A stretch of 64,000 bases of DNA. It comes from Aporhodopirellula aestuarii. Lineage in GTDB: Bacteria; Planctomycetota; Planctomycetia; Pirellulales; Pirellulaceae. The first letter of the stretch is position 1, and each line of letters starts with the position of its first letter. The stretch spans positions 39,302 to 103,301 of the forward strand of contig NZ_JAMQBK010000023.1 of assembly GCF_023701485.1 (NCBI RefSeq). Direction: 5' to 3'. Made by a program: the position numbers and the translations under genes. Under the pieces are notes generated by a model, which was not told the DNA's origin, searched no databases, and was given only the letters and a program-made list of their open reading frames with translations. Positions 42,801 to 51,292 of this stretch are shown piece by piece.

Positions 42801-45451
42801 TTCGCGACAGCGGCGAAGAAGGCCTCGCGGGCGTGTTGATCGAATTGCTGGATTCGTCTGGCAATGTCGTCGCCACGACGACCACCGACGCCACCGGAAA
42901 CTACTCCTTCACCAACCTGAAGGCCGGCGAGTATCTCGTTCGCGAGACTCAGCCAGACGGATATTTTCATGGCGGCCAAGTCGCTGGTAACAAAGGTGGC
43001 GATGACTCGCTCGCCGATCGAATCTCAGCGATTCCGGTTGGATGGGGTGAGACGCTAACCGACTACGACTTCTGCGAACTGCTGCCCTCCGAAATCTCGG
43101 GCGTCGTTTACGTCGACAACGACGGCGATTGCGTCCAAGACCCGAACGAAATCGGTCTCCAAGGCGTTCGCGTCGAACTCTACGACGAGTCGGGACGGTT
43201 CATTGCGTTCACGACAACCGCGAGCGACGGCAGCTACAGTTTTGGGAATCTGCCCAAGGGCGTTTATACCGTTCGCGAAACGCAGCCCGATGGTTACTTC
43301 CACGGCGGCCAGGTTGCCGGTAGCGGCGGAGGCGATGACTCGGTCGCCGATGTGATCTCGCAAATCGCACTCGCATCCGGCCAATCGCTGACGCGTTATG
43401 ACTTCTGCGAACTCCCGCCTGGGTCCATTTCCGGAAAGGTTTGGAGCAACCTCGACCTCGATCAAGAATTTGATGACAACGAAAAGCCAATCCCCGGCGT
43501 TGTCATCGAACTCCTCGATGAGTCCGGAAACGTCATTGCGACAACGCAAACCGACGCCAACGGTTGCTACGAATTCACCGGTCTGCGTCCGGGACGATAT
43601 CAAGTCAAAGAGTATCAACCCGACGGCTATTTCCACGGCGGTCAAACGATCGGAACCTTGGGCGGCCGATTGATTCAGTTCGACCTGATCGGAGAGATCG
43701 ACCTCGCCGGCGGTGAGCACGGTGAAGACTACAACTTCCCCGAAGTCCCACCGGTCACGATCTCGGGATACGTGTTCCAAGACGGCGACGCGCTCGTACT
43801 CAGCGAAGAACCTGATCCGGCTGACCTGCGTGATTATCGCGACGGCGAACTAACCGACGACGACACGCCACTCGCTGGCGTCACGCTCGAATTGCGAGAC
43901 GTCTTCGGTGTGCCGATTGACCCCGCCAACGATCAGCTCGGCGGCTCTTCGTCGGGCGTGATCCGCGTGACCACTGACGAGAACGGTTACTACGAATTCG
44001 TCGGACTGCGACCTCGGATCGTGTATTCGGTTTATCAAACCCAACCCAACGGGTTCATCGACTCACTCGACACTGCCGGCACAACAGGCGGTCTGGCGAT
44101 CAACCTCGCCGACTTCAGTGATCCGAGCAGCCTCAACACATTCATCTCGAACTTGGCTGCCGGCGGTGACCCAAGGTTCGACGCGATTTTCAATATCCAA
44201 GTCAATCCCGGTGGGACGAGCACGAGCAACAACTTCAGCGAAATCGTGATCGAAGATCCACCAGAGCTTCCACCTTGGTCGTACGAAAATCCGTCCAACC
44301 CCGCAGCACCGTTAACCCCGATCGAAACCTTCGACCCAATCGTTCCGATCGCGGCATACGGTCAGTACTACGACATCGCGCCACCGATGCTGGCGGATGA
44401 CGAATGGGAAGTCAGTTGGCACCTGAGTGTGATCAACGGCGGTTTCCCTCGTGGTCAAGGAGCCGAGTCCGCGATGGTGACTTCGGTTGATGGACGTTTG
44501 CAAGTTCAACAGGCGACCTATCGCAACGCGAAAGATTCCGGCAACGCCAAAGTGGGTCAGTTGCCCGATTCCCTGGTACAGGTGGAACTTTCGAAAGGTC
44601 GCTGGCAGATCCTGCCGAGCGGCACCGCAACGTTGTCGAAATCAACGAACGATCGCGCGATCAAACTCGGCCACGCCGATGCGACCGCGCTGACGGGTGA
44701 CTTCGATGGTGACGGTGTCGACGAAGCCGTCCTGTTCATCAACGGCCAGTGGTTCGTTGACCTCAATGGTGACGGTCAATGGGACGCGGGTGACTTGTGG
44801 GTGCGATTGGGAACGGAACTCGATCGCCCCGTCGTCGGTGACTGGGACGGTGACGGTAAAGACGACGTCGGGATTTTCGGACGCCGTTGGCAAAACGACG
44901 CCGAACGCATCCGCCAAGATCCCGGATTGCCTGACCCCGCTAACCAACGGCGACGCCAACTCCGGCGCGAAGACTTGGTACACCGTGAATTGACCGAAGA
45001 AGAGAAACAGCAACGCGTGTTGCTGCGGGGTGAAGACGGTGAATGGCTTGCCGATGCGGTTGATCACGTCTTCCAGTACGGCGAACAAGTCGACACGCCG
45101 ATCGCGGGGGACTGGAACGGCGATGGCATCGATCAGATCGGTGTCTTCCGGGGCGGCCAGTGGATGCTCGACGAAGACGGTGATGGTCGTTGGACGAGCA
45201 AGGATCGACCGAAGAATTTTGGACAGCCCGGCGATGAACCGATCGTGGGCGACTTCAATGGCGACGGGATCGACGAAATCGGTGTCGTGCGAGGTGACCT
45301 GTGGATCATCGACACCGATGGCGACCACCGGATCACGGGCAACGACAAACAAATTCGCGTGCCTCGGCCGAGCGGCGTTTCTCAACCGATCGTCGGCGAC
45401 TTCGATGGCGACGACGTGGACGATCCTGGGTATTACCAAGCCGCCAGCTGA
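39833..45451 (+). CDS. Giant SdrD-B repeat protein with LEPR-XLL N-terminus and FG-GAP-like C-terminus
   Basis: A 1872-residue protein. The GTG start at 39833 has a GGGAGG ribosome site 8 nt upstream and gives MIWKHIENF, like MIWQRMIDR of the other giant; a GTG three codons upstream is less likely. An Arg-rich N-terminus without Sec signal leads into RVESLEDRRMMAAD. About 210 residues follow, then ten SdrD-B-type repeats (40676-44248) with acidic calcium loops such as DRDNDCVRDSGEEG. The last 400 residues hold FG-GAP/VCBS-like repeats (TGDFDGDGVDEAVLF, GDWDGDGKDDVGIF, GDWNGDGIDQIGVF, GDFNGDGIDEIGVV). It should be a calcium-stiffened surface rod or adhesin. It follows the WD40 gene by 30 bp. 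Inside the repeats, Cys residues occur in pairs. Confidence 0.93.
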   Translation: MIWKHIENFCSGLGFTGSESSRFRGQTPRTPKVRGRRGHLSNLIASTTPRVGVHSRNMRVESLEDRRMMAADPIHVGVVYLETDYLETDVGSDSAGDRFIVTFTGGAPGTKLTELRINTDKDGDGISVGDPIFDTAAGGRGKNGFHAFQLSPGQSELVEVEVVDGGQELILRPTDFQAGDRLIFTIDVDEVLRNLADLEQFNQRLDVITSGQEFQDSILEATFDAPNYYQSSVDAIFLNDYGDPKADFGLNLPPDESDDAESLPNRSAAAVGSVTQTPQPASIGGFVYRDDNDSGTKDPGEIGLGGVTVRLEPIDTIAPQTALTIKTNADGSYQFNNVMPGTYRIVEVDQPADLDDGTDAAGTVSGRVVGSAVNPGDQIVGVVLGGGDAGVNYNFGELPLGSIGGFVYLAAPGEDCDGDHDEEDSQPLSGVEVRLIGADGKTVATTRTGADGSYLFDNLHAGTYTVVEITPAGLIDGGAHTGDIRTLGSNILVGIGSAVDGGQITHIELPSGGHGESYNFCEAAPGSISGQVYHDRDNDGVRDTGEEAIANVSLDLVDSTGSVIATTQTNSQGQYLFDNIAPDTYTIVETQPAGYIDGKDTVGTINGSRVGRVGTDGDSLTQVVLLQGLHGVNYDFGERQVASITGRVHVDIDDDCVYDPGEMTLAGVVIELKDSTGKTVATTQTDAEGNYRFDNLLPGTYSVVEQQPSGYFEGGATPGSVGGVANGTNLIENITLTSGVNAVNYDFCERPPAEISGVVYVDRDADCVRDSGEEGLQGVLIELINSSGTVVATTTTDANGNYSFTNLQAGEYIVRETQPVGYFHGGQVAGSKGGNDSVADRISAIPVGWGETLTNYNFCEVLPAEISGVVYVDRDNDCVRDSGEEGLAGVLIELIDNTGKVVATTTTDSLGNYSFTNLQAGEYTVRETQPQGYFHGGQVAGSKGGNDSVADRISAIPVGWGETLTNYNFCEVLPAEISGVVYVDRDEDCVRDSGEEGLAGVLIELLDSSGNVVATTTTDATGNYSFTNLKAGEYLVRETQPDGYFHGGQVAGNKGGDDSLADRISAIPVGWGETLTDYDFCELLPSEISGVVYVDNDGDCVQDPNEIGLQGVRVELYDESGRFIAFTTTASDGSYSFGNLPKGVYTVRETQPDGYFHGGQVAGSGGGDDSVADVISQIALASGQSLTRYDFCELPPGSISGKVWSNLDLDQEFDDNEKPIPGVVIELLDESGNVIATTQTDANGCYEFTGLRPGRYQVKEYQPDGYFHGGQTIGTLGGRLIQFDLIGEIDLAGGEHGEDYNFPEVPPVTISGYVFQDGDALVLSEEPDPADLRDYRDGELTDDDTPLAGVTLELRDVFGVPIDPANDQLGGSSSGVIRVTTDENGYYEFVGLRPRIVYSVYQTQPNGFIDSLDTAGTTGGLAINLADFSDPSSLNTFISNLAAGGDPRFDAIFNIQVNPGGTSTSNNFSEIVIEDPPELPPWSYENPSNPAAPLTPIETFDPIVPIAAYGQYYDIAPPMLADDEWEVSWHLSVINGGFPRGQGAESAMVTSVDGRLQVQQATYRNAKDSGNAKVGQLPDSLVQVELSKGRWQILPSGTATLSKSTNDRAIKLGHADATALTGDFDGDGVDEAVLFINGQWFVDLNGDGQWDAGDLWVRLGTELDRPVVGDWDGDGKDDVGIFGRRWQNDAERIRQDPGLPDPANQRRRQLRREDLVHRELTEEEKQQRVLLRGEDGEWLADAVDHVFQYGEQVDTPIAGDWNGDGIDQIGVFRGGQWMLDEDGDGRWTSKDRPKNFGQPGDEPIVGDFNGDGIDEIGVVRGDLWIIDTDGDHRITGNDKQIRVPRPSGVSQPIVGDFDGDDVDDPGYYQAAS
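40676..44248 (+). repeat. Ten tandem SdrD-B-type coding repeats, six with exact 333-nt period
   Basis: Repeat starts are at 40676, 41036, 41411, 41759, 42092, 42425, 42758, 43091, 43424 and 43757. The steps from 41759 to 43757 are all exactly 333 nt (111 codons), while the first three repeats are 360, 375 and 348 nt and the tenth is longer. Repeats at 42092, 42425 and 42758 are nearly identical in protein (for example the shared GGQVAGSKGGNDSVADRISA in the first two) but differ at many third codon positions. This suggests selection on the protein after duplication. Confidence 0.9.
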
Positions 45452-45475
45452 ACGACCCGATGTTCAGTCTGCATC

Positions 45476-45521
45476 ACGTCATCGCGGACCACGTCGGCTC
45501 GGTCAGCTACCGCGATGACGT
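45476..45521. terminator. Long inverted repeat between convergent genes
   Basis: ACGTCATCGCGG (45476-45487) is repeated exactly in inverse orientation as CCGCGATGACGT (45510-45521), with a 22-nt loop. The left arm lies after the giant gene's stop at 45451. The right arm covers the last codons of the AraC gene. It could stop transcription from both sides. There is no T-run, so a role in mRNA 3'-end protection is equally possible. Confidence 0.5.
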
Positions 45522-46249
45522 CTGCGGTACTCTGACGGCGACGTGCTCATGATTCGCCGGAAACTCCGACTGAAATGCGCGTGGTCGAAAAAACCGCACG
45601 CCAATGCGATCTGCGAAATCGTTTGTTCGGTCTCGATCAACAAACGTGACGAGTTCTCGATCCGCACACGCAATAAGTATTGCCGCGGTGAAGATCCAAA
45701 GGCGTGACGAAAGCGACGTTCGAATTGACTACTCGACAATCCTGCCATCTTGGCGAGCTGGGTCGTTGTCAACGCGTCGGCGTAATATCGGTGTAAATGA
45801 TCGACCACTAAAGAAAACGCATCGGCATCCGCGGACTGCTCCCGGAGCTGTTCAATCTGACGTGAAAACCCGGCAATACCGACCACAGCGCCGCGGCGAT
45901 TTCGCAGCGGGATCTTGCTCGTCATGACCAGTCTCGGCGACCCCGCCGATTCCGGCGCGCTCTCGATCCGGTTAACCAGCGGTTCCCCCGACCGCATCAC
46001 CGCTTCGTCATCGGCACGATACTCTTCCGCCCGTTGGTGCGGGAAAAAGTCGTGATCGGTGCGACCGATCGCCTGCTCTTCACTCGAAACGCCGCAGTAT
46101 TCGCATCCCCGGCGATTCAACGCGATGAACCGCCCCCGCCGGTCTTTGACGAAGAATGAAACGCCCGGCAAGAACTCGAACAGACGAGCCATCTGCTCAA
46201 ATCCATCGAGTTGCTCAAAAAACCGCTTTTGCGTTTCGGCATGTTTCAT
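45503..46249 (-). CDS. PAS-AraC transcriptional regulator
   Basis: A 248-residue regulator. Residues 15-130 are a PAS domain (FEFLPGVSFFVKDRRGRFIA, GCEYCGVSSEEQAIGRTDHD, SKIPLRNRRGAVVGIAGFSR), and residues 145-245 an AraC-type double helix-turn-helix (LTTTQLAKMAGLSSSQFERR, then ISQIALACGFFDHAHFSRSF). PAS-AraC proteins with this arrangement are frequent in planctomycetes and may control polysaccharide or sulfatase genes. It is divergent from the DUF1549/1553-DUF1501 operon (220 bp gap) and a natural candidate to regulate it. The start at 46249 (MKHAETQKR) is preferred over a longer frame of 26 codons. A REP-like element lies in the gap. Confidence 0.92.
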   Translation of the reverse strand: MKHAETQKRFFEQLDGFEQMARLFEFLPGVSFFVKDRRGRFIALNRRGCEYCGVSSEEQAIGRTDHDFFPHQRAEEYRADDEAVMRSGEPLVNRIESAPESAGSPRLVMTSKIPLRNRRGAVVGIAGFSRQIEQLREQSADADAFSLVVDHLHRYYADALTTTQLAKMAGLSSSQFERRFRHAFGSSPRQYLLRVRIENSSRLLIETEQTISQIALACGFFDHAHFSRSFRRIMSTSPSEYRRRHRGS

Positions 46250-46349
46250 GCGTCTAATATACACAAGCAGGTAGCATTGATGCAAGACAATGCAATCCCC
46301 CGCGACAATAATGACCATCACAGTCAACGAACGGCGGGACGTCGATTTA

Positions 46350-46394
46350 ATTACCGCGGGATTTCAAAAGTAGCGGAACGGCGCGAGCCGTCCG
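46350..46394 (+). repeat. REP-like element, copy 1 (45 nt) with GNRA hairpin
   Basis: A 45-nt element beginning ATTACCGCGGGATTTCAAAA and ending in a hairpin ACGGC-GCGA-GCCGT. The GCGA loop is a GNRA tetraloop. The same element, 43 of 45 bases identical, lies on the opposite strand at 62133-62177. It sits between the divergent AraC and DUF1549/1553 genes, so it may affect their promoters, but a dispersed, non-coding repeat is more likely. Confidence 0.75.
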
Positions 46395-46472
46395 TTAACA
46401 AGAGCACTAAAACAATCGACGTCCCCACGTTCGCTTGCATCGAACGAATGGTTATTCCGTGGAGTATAGATT

Positions 46473-49400
46473 TTGAAAAAACGTCATCCATCCTTTCCCG
46501 CCGCACTCGGTTTCGCCGTGATGCTGTTCGGATACGTTGCCGTTACGGCCGCAGAAGTCGATTTCAATCGTGATGTGCGTCCAATCCTGTCCGACAAATG
46601 CTATTTCTGTCACGGGCCTGATGAGGAAAATCGCGAATCAGGACTCCGCCTTGATCTGCGTGACGAAGCGATCGACGCGATCGAATCGGGCGACGTCCTC
46701 GACCGAATCACCAGTGACGACGCGGACGTGTTGATGCCGCCACCGCACTCGAACTTGGCCCTCACTGACGAGGACAAGCAAACCATCGCGAAATGGATTG
46801 ACTCGGGTGCGGAGTATGACGAACACTGGGCATTTAAGCCGTTGCCTGAGTCCGTCGAGGTTCCCGAACCGAGCCAGCCACAGTGGTGTCGGCAACCGCT
46901 CGATTGCTTCATCGCCGAGAAAATGGATGAGGCCGGACTTCACCCTGCCCCCGAAACCAATCCGCTGCTTTGGCTCCGCCGTGTCGCTCTCGACCTAACC
47001 GGTCTACCACCCACACCGGATCAGATTTCACGATTCGAAAAGGGCGTTGCCCAACTCGGGGAGCGAGCCTATGAGTCCGCCGTTGCTGAACTACTCGATT
47101 CGCCCGCGTTTGGAGAACACATGGCGGTCGCGTGGCTCGACGCTGCTCGATACGCAGACTCGTACGGTTATCAATCAGACAAATTAAACACACAGTGGCC
47201 GTACCGAGACTGGGTCGTCCGGGCCTTCAACGACAACCTGCCGTACAACGATTTCCTGACATGGCAATTGGCGGGCGATTTGTTGGAAAATCCGACACGA
47301 GACCAAAAGCTCGCCACGGCGTTTAACCGCATTCATCGCCTTAACAACGAGGGCGGTGCGGTATTTGAAGAATGGCGATTGGAAAACGTTGCCGACCGAG
47401 TCCATACCTTCGGCACCGCGGTACTGGGGCTGACGCTGGAGTGCTGCCGTTGCCACGATCACAAGTACGATCCCATTCCGACGAAAGACTTCTACGCGTT
47501 ATCGGGATACTTCAATTCGATCGACGAGAGCGGCGTGTATGACCGCACCGAGAAGGTTCCCTGCCCCTCATTGCTGCTGCCGACGGACGAACAACAAGCT
47601 GAGTTGGATCAAGCGTTTCAGAATCTCCGAGACGCCGAACAGCGATACGCGAAAGAATGCGAGCGTGCCAAAGCCCGTTACGCGACCTGGAAGGAACAAC
47701 AAACGCCACCGCCGGCTTCGATCCCCGACCTCCGGCTCGCATTGTCCTTTGATCGCGGCTTCGACAATACACTGAAGAAGATCTACCACCCATCGGAGTC
47801 GGACCGGGCTTGGACAACCATGCCTGAACTGGTCCCAGTCACCGACTCAACGATTGCACGCCTCGATCCGACTTCGGCTGACGACCGTCCCGAGAGCGAA
47901 GGTGGCACGGACAATACCGTTGAGCTTCCGCGTCGCGCCCTGTCACTCGATGGCGAGCGTGGCGTCACGACCTCGGGGATTGAGCCGTTGGACCGATGGA
48001 CGCCGTTTTCCGTCGTGGTGACGCTACGCGAGACACGACGTGTCGCCGATCGCAGTTTGATCGCGCACCACACACGTGGAACCGATTGTGGTTACAACGG
48101 CTGGGACCTAACCCTGGTCGATGGCTATCTCGAATCGCGGATGTATCGCGTTTGGCCAGGCAACGCCATCGGCGTTCGTTCGAAGGATCCGATTCCCGTC
48201 GATCAATGGCACCAGATCACCGCAACCTACGATGGTTCGTCACAGGCGTCTGGATTGCAACTGTTCCTCAACGGAAAACCGCTCCAAACAACCATTCTGC
48301 GGGACAAGATCAAGAAGTCCGCCAATGTGAAAGTGGACCATGGTGGCGAGTTTGTCGTCGGGCAACGCTTTCGAGCCCGTGGTTTGGCTGGCGGCCTGAT
48401 CGACGACATCCGTTTATTCACGCGAGCATTAACCACCGGCGAACTGCGGCAGCTCGCGACCGGCGAGGTCGAACCGGTTTCCGAGGCGACCTACATCTCC
48501 GCGATCGATCAACCCGCCCGTGCCGCTTGGGATGCGCTGAACGAAGCACGCCACGCGTTTGTGATGGCCGAGGAAGTCATGGATGAAGTCCCCATCATGG
48601 AGGAAACCGAACAACCTCGCGAAACGCACGTGCTGGCCCGCGGCCAATACGATGCACCACAAAACGACAAAACACGGATCGATCGCGGCGTGTTGTCCGG
48701 CCTATCGCTCCCGCTTCCTGAAGACGCTCCAAACAACCGGTTGGGGCTCGCGATGTGGGTCACCGATTCGCGACATCCGCTCACCGGACGCGTCGCGGTA
48801 AACCGGTTTTGGGCAAACTTCTTCGCCGAACCACTAGTTCACACCCCCGAAAATTTTGGTTTACAAGGCGACCTTCCAACGCACCCTGAATTGCTCGACT
48901 GGCTAGCCCGCGACTTCATCGACAGCGGATGGAACGTCAAGCGACTGTGCCGCAACATCGTCTTATCGGCAACCTATCGACAAAGCTCCGCGATCACACC
49001 TAAGAGCCAGCAGATCGATCCGACAAACCTGCTTCTCGCCCGCGGGCCGGCTCATCGTTTGACAGCGGAGCAAATTCGCGACATCGCCTTGGCCGGCTCG
49101 GGACTCATTAACTTGACCCGTGGTGGGCCGCCGGTTTCGCCGTATCAACCCGGCGAAGACTTGTGGCGTGAATCCAATGGCATGTCACCACCTTACCAAC
49201 AATCGGTTGGCAAGGCGTTGTATCGCCGATCGTTGTATTCGGTTTGGAAACGTACCGCGCCGCTTCCCAACATGCTCACCTTTGACGCGATGTCACGTGA
49301 AGTCTGTGCGGTCAAACGCTCTCGCACCAACACACCTTTGCAGGCACTCGTGCTGCTCAACGATGTTCAATTTGTCGAAGCCGCTCGGTCGTTGGCTGCC

Positions 49401-49673
49401 GAGGTGCTACCGGCCAGCGATGACGGAGTACGCATCGACGAAGCGTTCGTCCGTTTGACCGGTCGACATCCCGACGACAACGAACTGCAAATACTTTTGG
49501 ATCAGATGGCCAGCGAACGAGACTACTTCACCCAAAACCGATCCGCTGCGTCTGCCTTCATCAAGATCGGCGAATCCGAACCAGACGCTGACCTCGATTC
49601 GGTCGAACTCGCGGCGATGACGGCGGTTTGCCAGACGATACTCAACCTCGACGCAACCATTTGGAAACGATAA
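46473..49673 (+). CDS. DUF1549/DUF1553 planctomycete cytochrome-type protein with LamG insertion
   Basis: A 1066-residue secreted protein. A signal peptide (ALGFAVMLFGYVAVTAA) is followed by the PSCyt1 domain with one haem-binding CYFCH (43-47) in PILSDKCYFCHGPDEENRES. DUF1549 occupies about 130-340 (LRRVALDLTGLPPTPDQ, AVAWLDAARYADSYGYQSD, ECCRCHDHKYDPI). A LamG/concanavalin-like domain lies at about 420-665 (DQWHQITATYDGSSQ, LNGKPLQ). DUF1553 covers about 765-1010 (LAMWVTDSRHPLTGRVAVNR, VKRSRTNTPLQALVLLND). The start is TTG at 46473, with GGAG 8 nt upstream. These proteins are thought to be periplasmic or surface c-type proteins in polymer breakdown. The DUF1501 gene follows by 12 bp. Confidence 0.95.
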   Translation: MKKRHPSFPAALGFAVMLFGYVAVTAAEVDFNRDVRPILSDKCYFCHGPDEENRESGLRLDLRDEAIDAIESGDVLDRITSDDADVLMPPPHSNLALTDEDKQTIAKWIDSGAEYDEHWAFKPLPESVEVPEPSQPQWCRQPLDCFIAEKMDEAGLHPAPETNPLLWLRRVALDLTGLPPTPDQISRFEKGVAQLGERAYESAVAELLDSPAFGEHMAVAWLDAARYADSYGYQSDKLNTQWPYRDWVVRAFNDNLPYNDFLTWQLAGDLLENPTRDQKLATAFNRIHRLNNEGGAVFEEWRLENVADRVHTFGTAVLGLTLECCRCHDHKYDPIPTKDFYALSGYFNSIDESGVYDRTEKVPCPSLLLPTDEQQAELDQAFQNLRDAEQRYAKECERAKARYATWKEQQTPPPASIPDLRLALSFDRGFDNTLKKIYHPSESDRAWTTMPELVPVTDSTIARLDPTSADDRPESEGGTDNTVELPRRALSLDGERGVTTSGIEPLDRWTPFSVVVTLRETRRVADRSLIAHHTRGTDCGYNGWDLTLVDGYLESRMYRVWPGNAIGVRSKDPIPVDQWHQITATYDGSSQASGLQLFLNGKPLQTTILRDKIKKSANVKVDHGGEFVVGQRFRARGLAGGLIDDIRLFTRALTTGELRQLATGEVEPVSEATYISAIDQPARAAWDALNEARHAFVMAEEVMDEVPIMEETEQPRETHVLARGQYDAPQNDKTRIDRGVLSGLSLPLPEDAPNNRLGLAMWVTDSRHPLTGRVAVNRFWANFFAEPLVHTPENFGLQGDLPTHPELLDWLARDFIDSGWNVKRLCRNIVLSATYRQSSAITPKSQQIDPTNLLLARGPAHRLTAEQIRDIALAGSGLINLTRGGPPVSPYQPGEDLWRESNGMSPPYQQSVGKALYRRSLYSVWKRTAPLPNMLTFDAMSREVCAVKRSRTNTPLQALVLLNDVQFVEAARSLAAEVLPASDDGVRIDEAFVRLTGRHPDDNELQILLDQMASERDYFTQNRSAASAFIKIGESEPDADLDSVELAAMTAVCQTILNLDATIWKR

Positions 49674-49685
49674 AGGCGGCAAGAC

Positions 49686-51149
49686 ATGACCATGAATCCT
49701 CAAACAAAACGAGATAACCCGCTGGCTGCCAATCGCCGCGTTTTCATCCGCAACGGATGCACGACGCTGGGCGGTGCCGCATTGGCATCGCTGATGATGC
49801 GTGACGCGGCCGCAGCACCGACGCCTGCGGCGAATCCTTCGACCGCGACGCCACTTCCACACTTCCCGCCCAAGGCCAAACGGGTGATCTACCTGTTTCA
49901 ATCCGGCGGCCCGGCGCAACAAGACCTGTTCGATTACAAACCTGTTCTCAACAAAATGAACGGACAGGAATTGCCTCCCGCCGTCCGAGGCGAACAACGA
50001 CTAACCGGCATGTCGGTCAACCAGTCGTCGCTACCGCTCGCGGGATCGCACTTCAAATTTTCGCAACATGGTCAATCGGGTGCTTGGCTGAGTGACCTGC
50101 TGCCCTATCACCGCGACATCGTGGACGATGTTTGCTTCATCAAGTCGATGAACACCGAGGCGATCAACCACGATCCCGCCATCACGATGTTCCAAACCGG
50201 CTCGCAAATCGCCGGCCGACCATCGCTCGGATCGTGGTTGTCATACGGCCTGGGCAGCGAAAACGAAGACCTCCCCGCGTTTATCGTGCTCGTCTCGGCG
50301 GGACAGGGCGGTCAACCGCTGTACTCACGACTGTGGGGTAACGGCTTCCTTGATTCCAAATATCAAGGCGTCCAATTTCGTGGCGGCAGCGATCCGGTGC
50401 TGTATCTCTCGAATCCGTCCGGAATCACCCGGCCTCATCGCCGATCCCAGCTCGACGCGATCAATCGGCTAAACCAACACCAGTATCAGAACGAACTCGA
50501 CCCCGAAATCGAATCGCGGATCGCCCAATATGAGATGGCGTTCCGGATGCAGGCGAGCGTTCCGAGCGTGACCGATTTTTCGGACGAGCCCGAGTCGACC
50601 TTCGAAGCCTACGGTGACGATGCCCGCACACCGGGAACCTTCGCTGCCAACTGTCTGTTAGCTCGACGCTTGGCCGAAAAGGACGTGCGGTTCATCCAGT
50701 TGTATCACCAAGGTTGGGACCAACACTCGAACCTGCCCAAAGGAATCCGCGAACAAGCCAAAGAAACCGACCAGGCATCAGCCGCGTTGATCAAAGATCT
50801 CAAGCAACGCGGGATGCTCGACGACACGCTGGTCATTTGGGGCGGGGAGTTCGGAAGGACGTCCTACTCCCAGGGCGTGCTCACCGCGGACAACTATGGA
50901 CGTGACCACCACCCGCGATGCTTCACCACTTGGATGGCCGGTGGCGGCGTGAAGCCGGGCATGACCTACGGAGCGACGGATGAATTCGGATACAACGTCG
51001 TTGAAAACGGGGTACACGTTCATGACTTCAATGCCACGATCCTGCACCAGCTAGGCATCGATCACGAACGATTGACCTACAAATACCAAGGGCGGCGGTT
51101 CCGCCTAACCGATGTCCATGGTGAAGTCATCCATCCGATCCTCGGCTAA
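49686..51149 (+). CDS. DUF1501 secreted protein (alkaline-phosphatase-like fold)
   Basis: A 487-residue DUF1501 protein with a twin-arginine-like signal ([20 protein letters not shown]). Typical segments are [75 protein letters not shown] and [12 protein letters not shown]. The family resembles the sulfatase/alkaline phosphatase superfamily, and His/Asp residues near GRDHHP and HQGWDQH could bind metal. Activity is undetermined. Immediate linkage to the DUF1549/1553 gene (12 bp) is the classic planctomycete pair, so the two products probably act together. Two ATGs (49686 and 49692) are possible starts. Confidence 0.95.
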   Translation: MTMNPQTKRDNPLAANRRVFIRNGCTTLGGAALASLMMRDAAAAPTPAANPSTATPLPHFPPKAKRVIYLFQSGGPAQQDLFDYKPVLNKMNGQELPPAVRGEQRLTGMSVNQSSLPLAGSHFKFSQHGQSGAWLSDLLPYHRDIVDDVCFIKSMNTEAINHDPAITMFQTGSQIAGRPSLGSWLSYGLGSENEDLPAFIVLVSAGQGGQPLYSRLWGNGFLDSKYQGVQFRGGSDPVLYLSNPSGITRPHRRSQLDAINRLNQHQYQNELDPEIESRIAQYEMAFRMQASVPSVTDFSDEPESTFEAYGDDARTPGTFAANCLLARRLAEKDVRFIQLYHQGWDQHSNLPKGIREQAKETDQASAALIKDLKQRGMLDDTLVIWGGEFGRTSYSQGVLTADNYGRDHHPRCFTTWMAGGGVKPGMTYGATDEFGYNVVENGVHVHDFNATILHQLGIDHERLTYKYQGRRFRLTDVHGEVIHPILG

Positions 51150-51239
51150 CGCTTTACGCGTCCTCCGAGTTGCCATAGCGAAAGCCGGCAAGACTTTTGG
51201 CCCGCGGCTCGGCGTCCACGGACTCTGATGCGATTTCAT

Positions 51240-51272
51240 CCCACGGTGCCCGTTCCATCGAAGCACCGCGGG
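51240..51272. terminator. Hairpin between convergent DUF1501 and DUF1559 genes
   Basis: Ten-base arms CCCACGGTGC (51240-51249) and GCACCGCGGG (51263-51272) pair with one mismatch and a 13-nt loop. It is 20 nt past the DUF1559 stop and 90 nt past the DUF1501 stop. No T-run follows, so termination strength is uncertain. Confidence 0.4.
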
Positions 51273-51292
51273 GATATAAAATTCGCTGAGTT

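Noticed and set aside
41759..43756. Regular 333-nt repeats as a CRISPR or satellite array
   Set aside because: The unit is entirely coding, in frame, and shows SdrD-B domain motifs. There are no short direct repeats with unique spacers.
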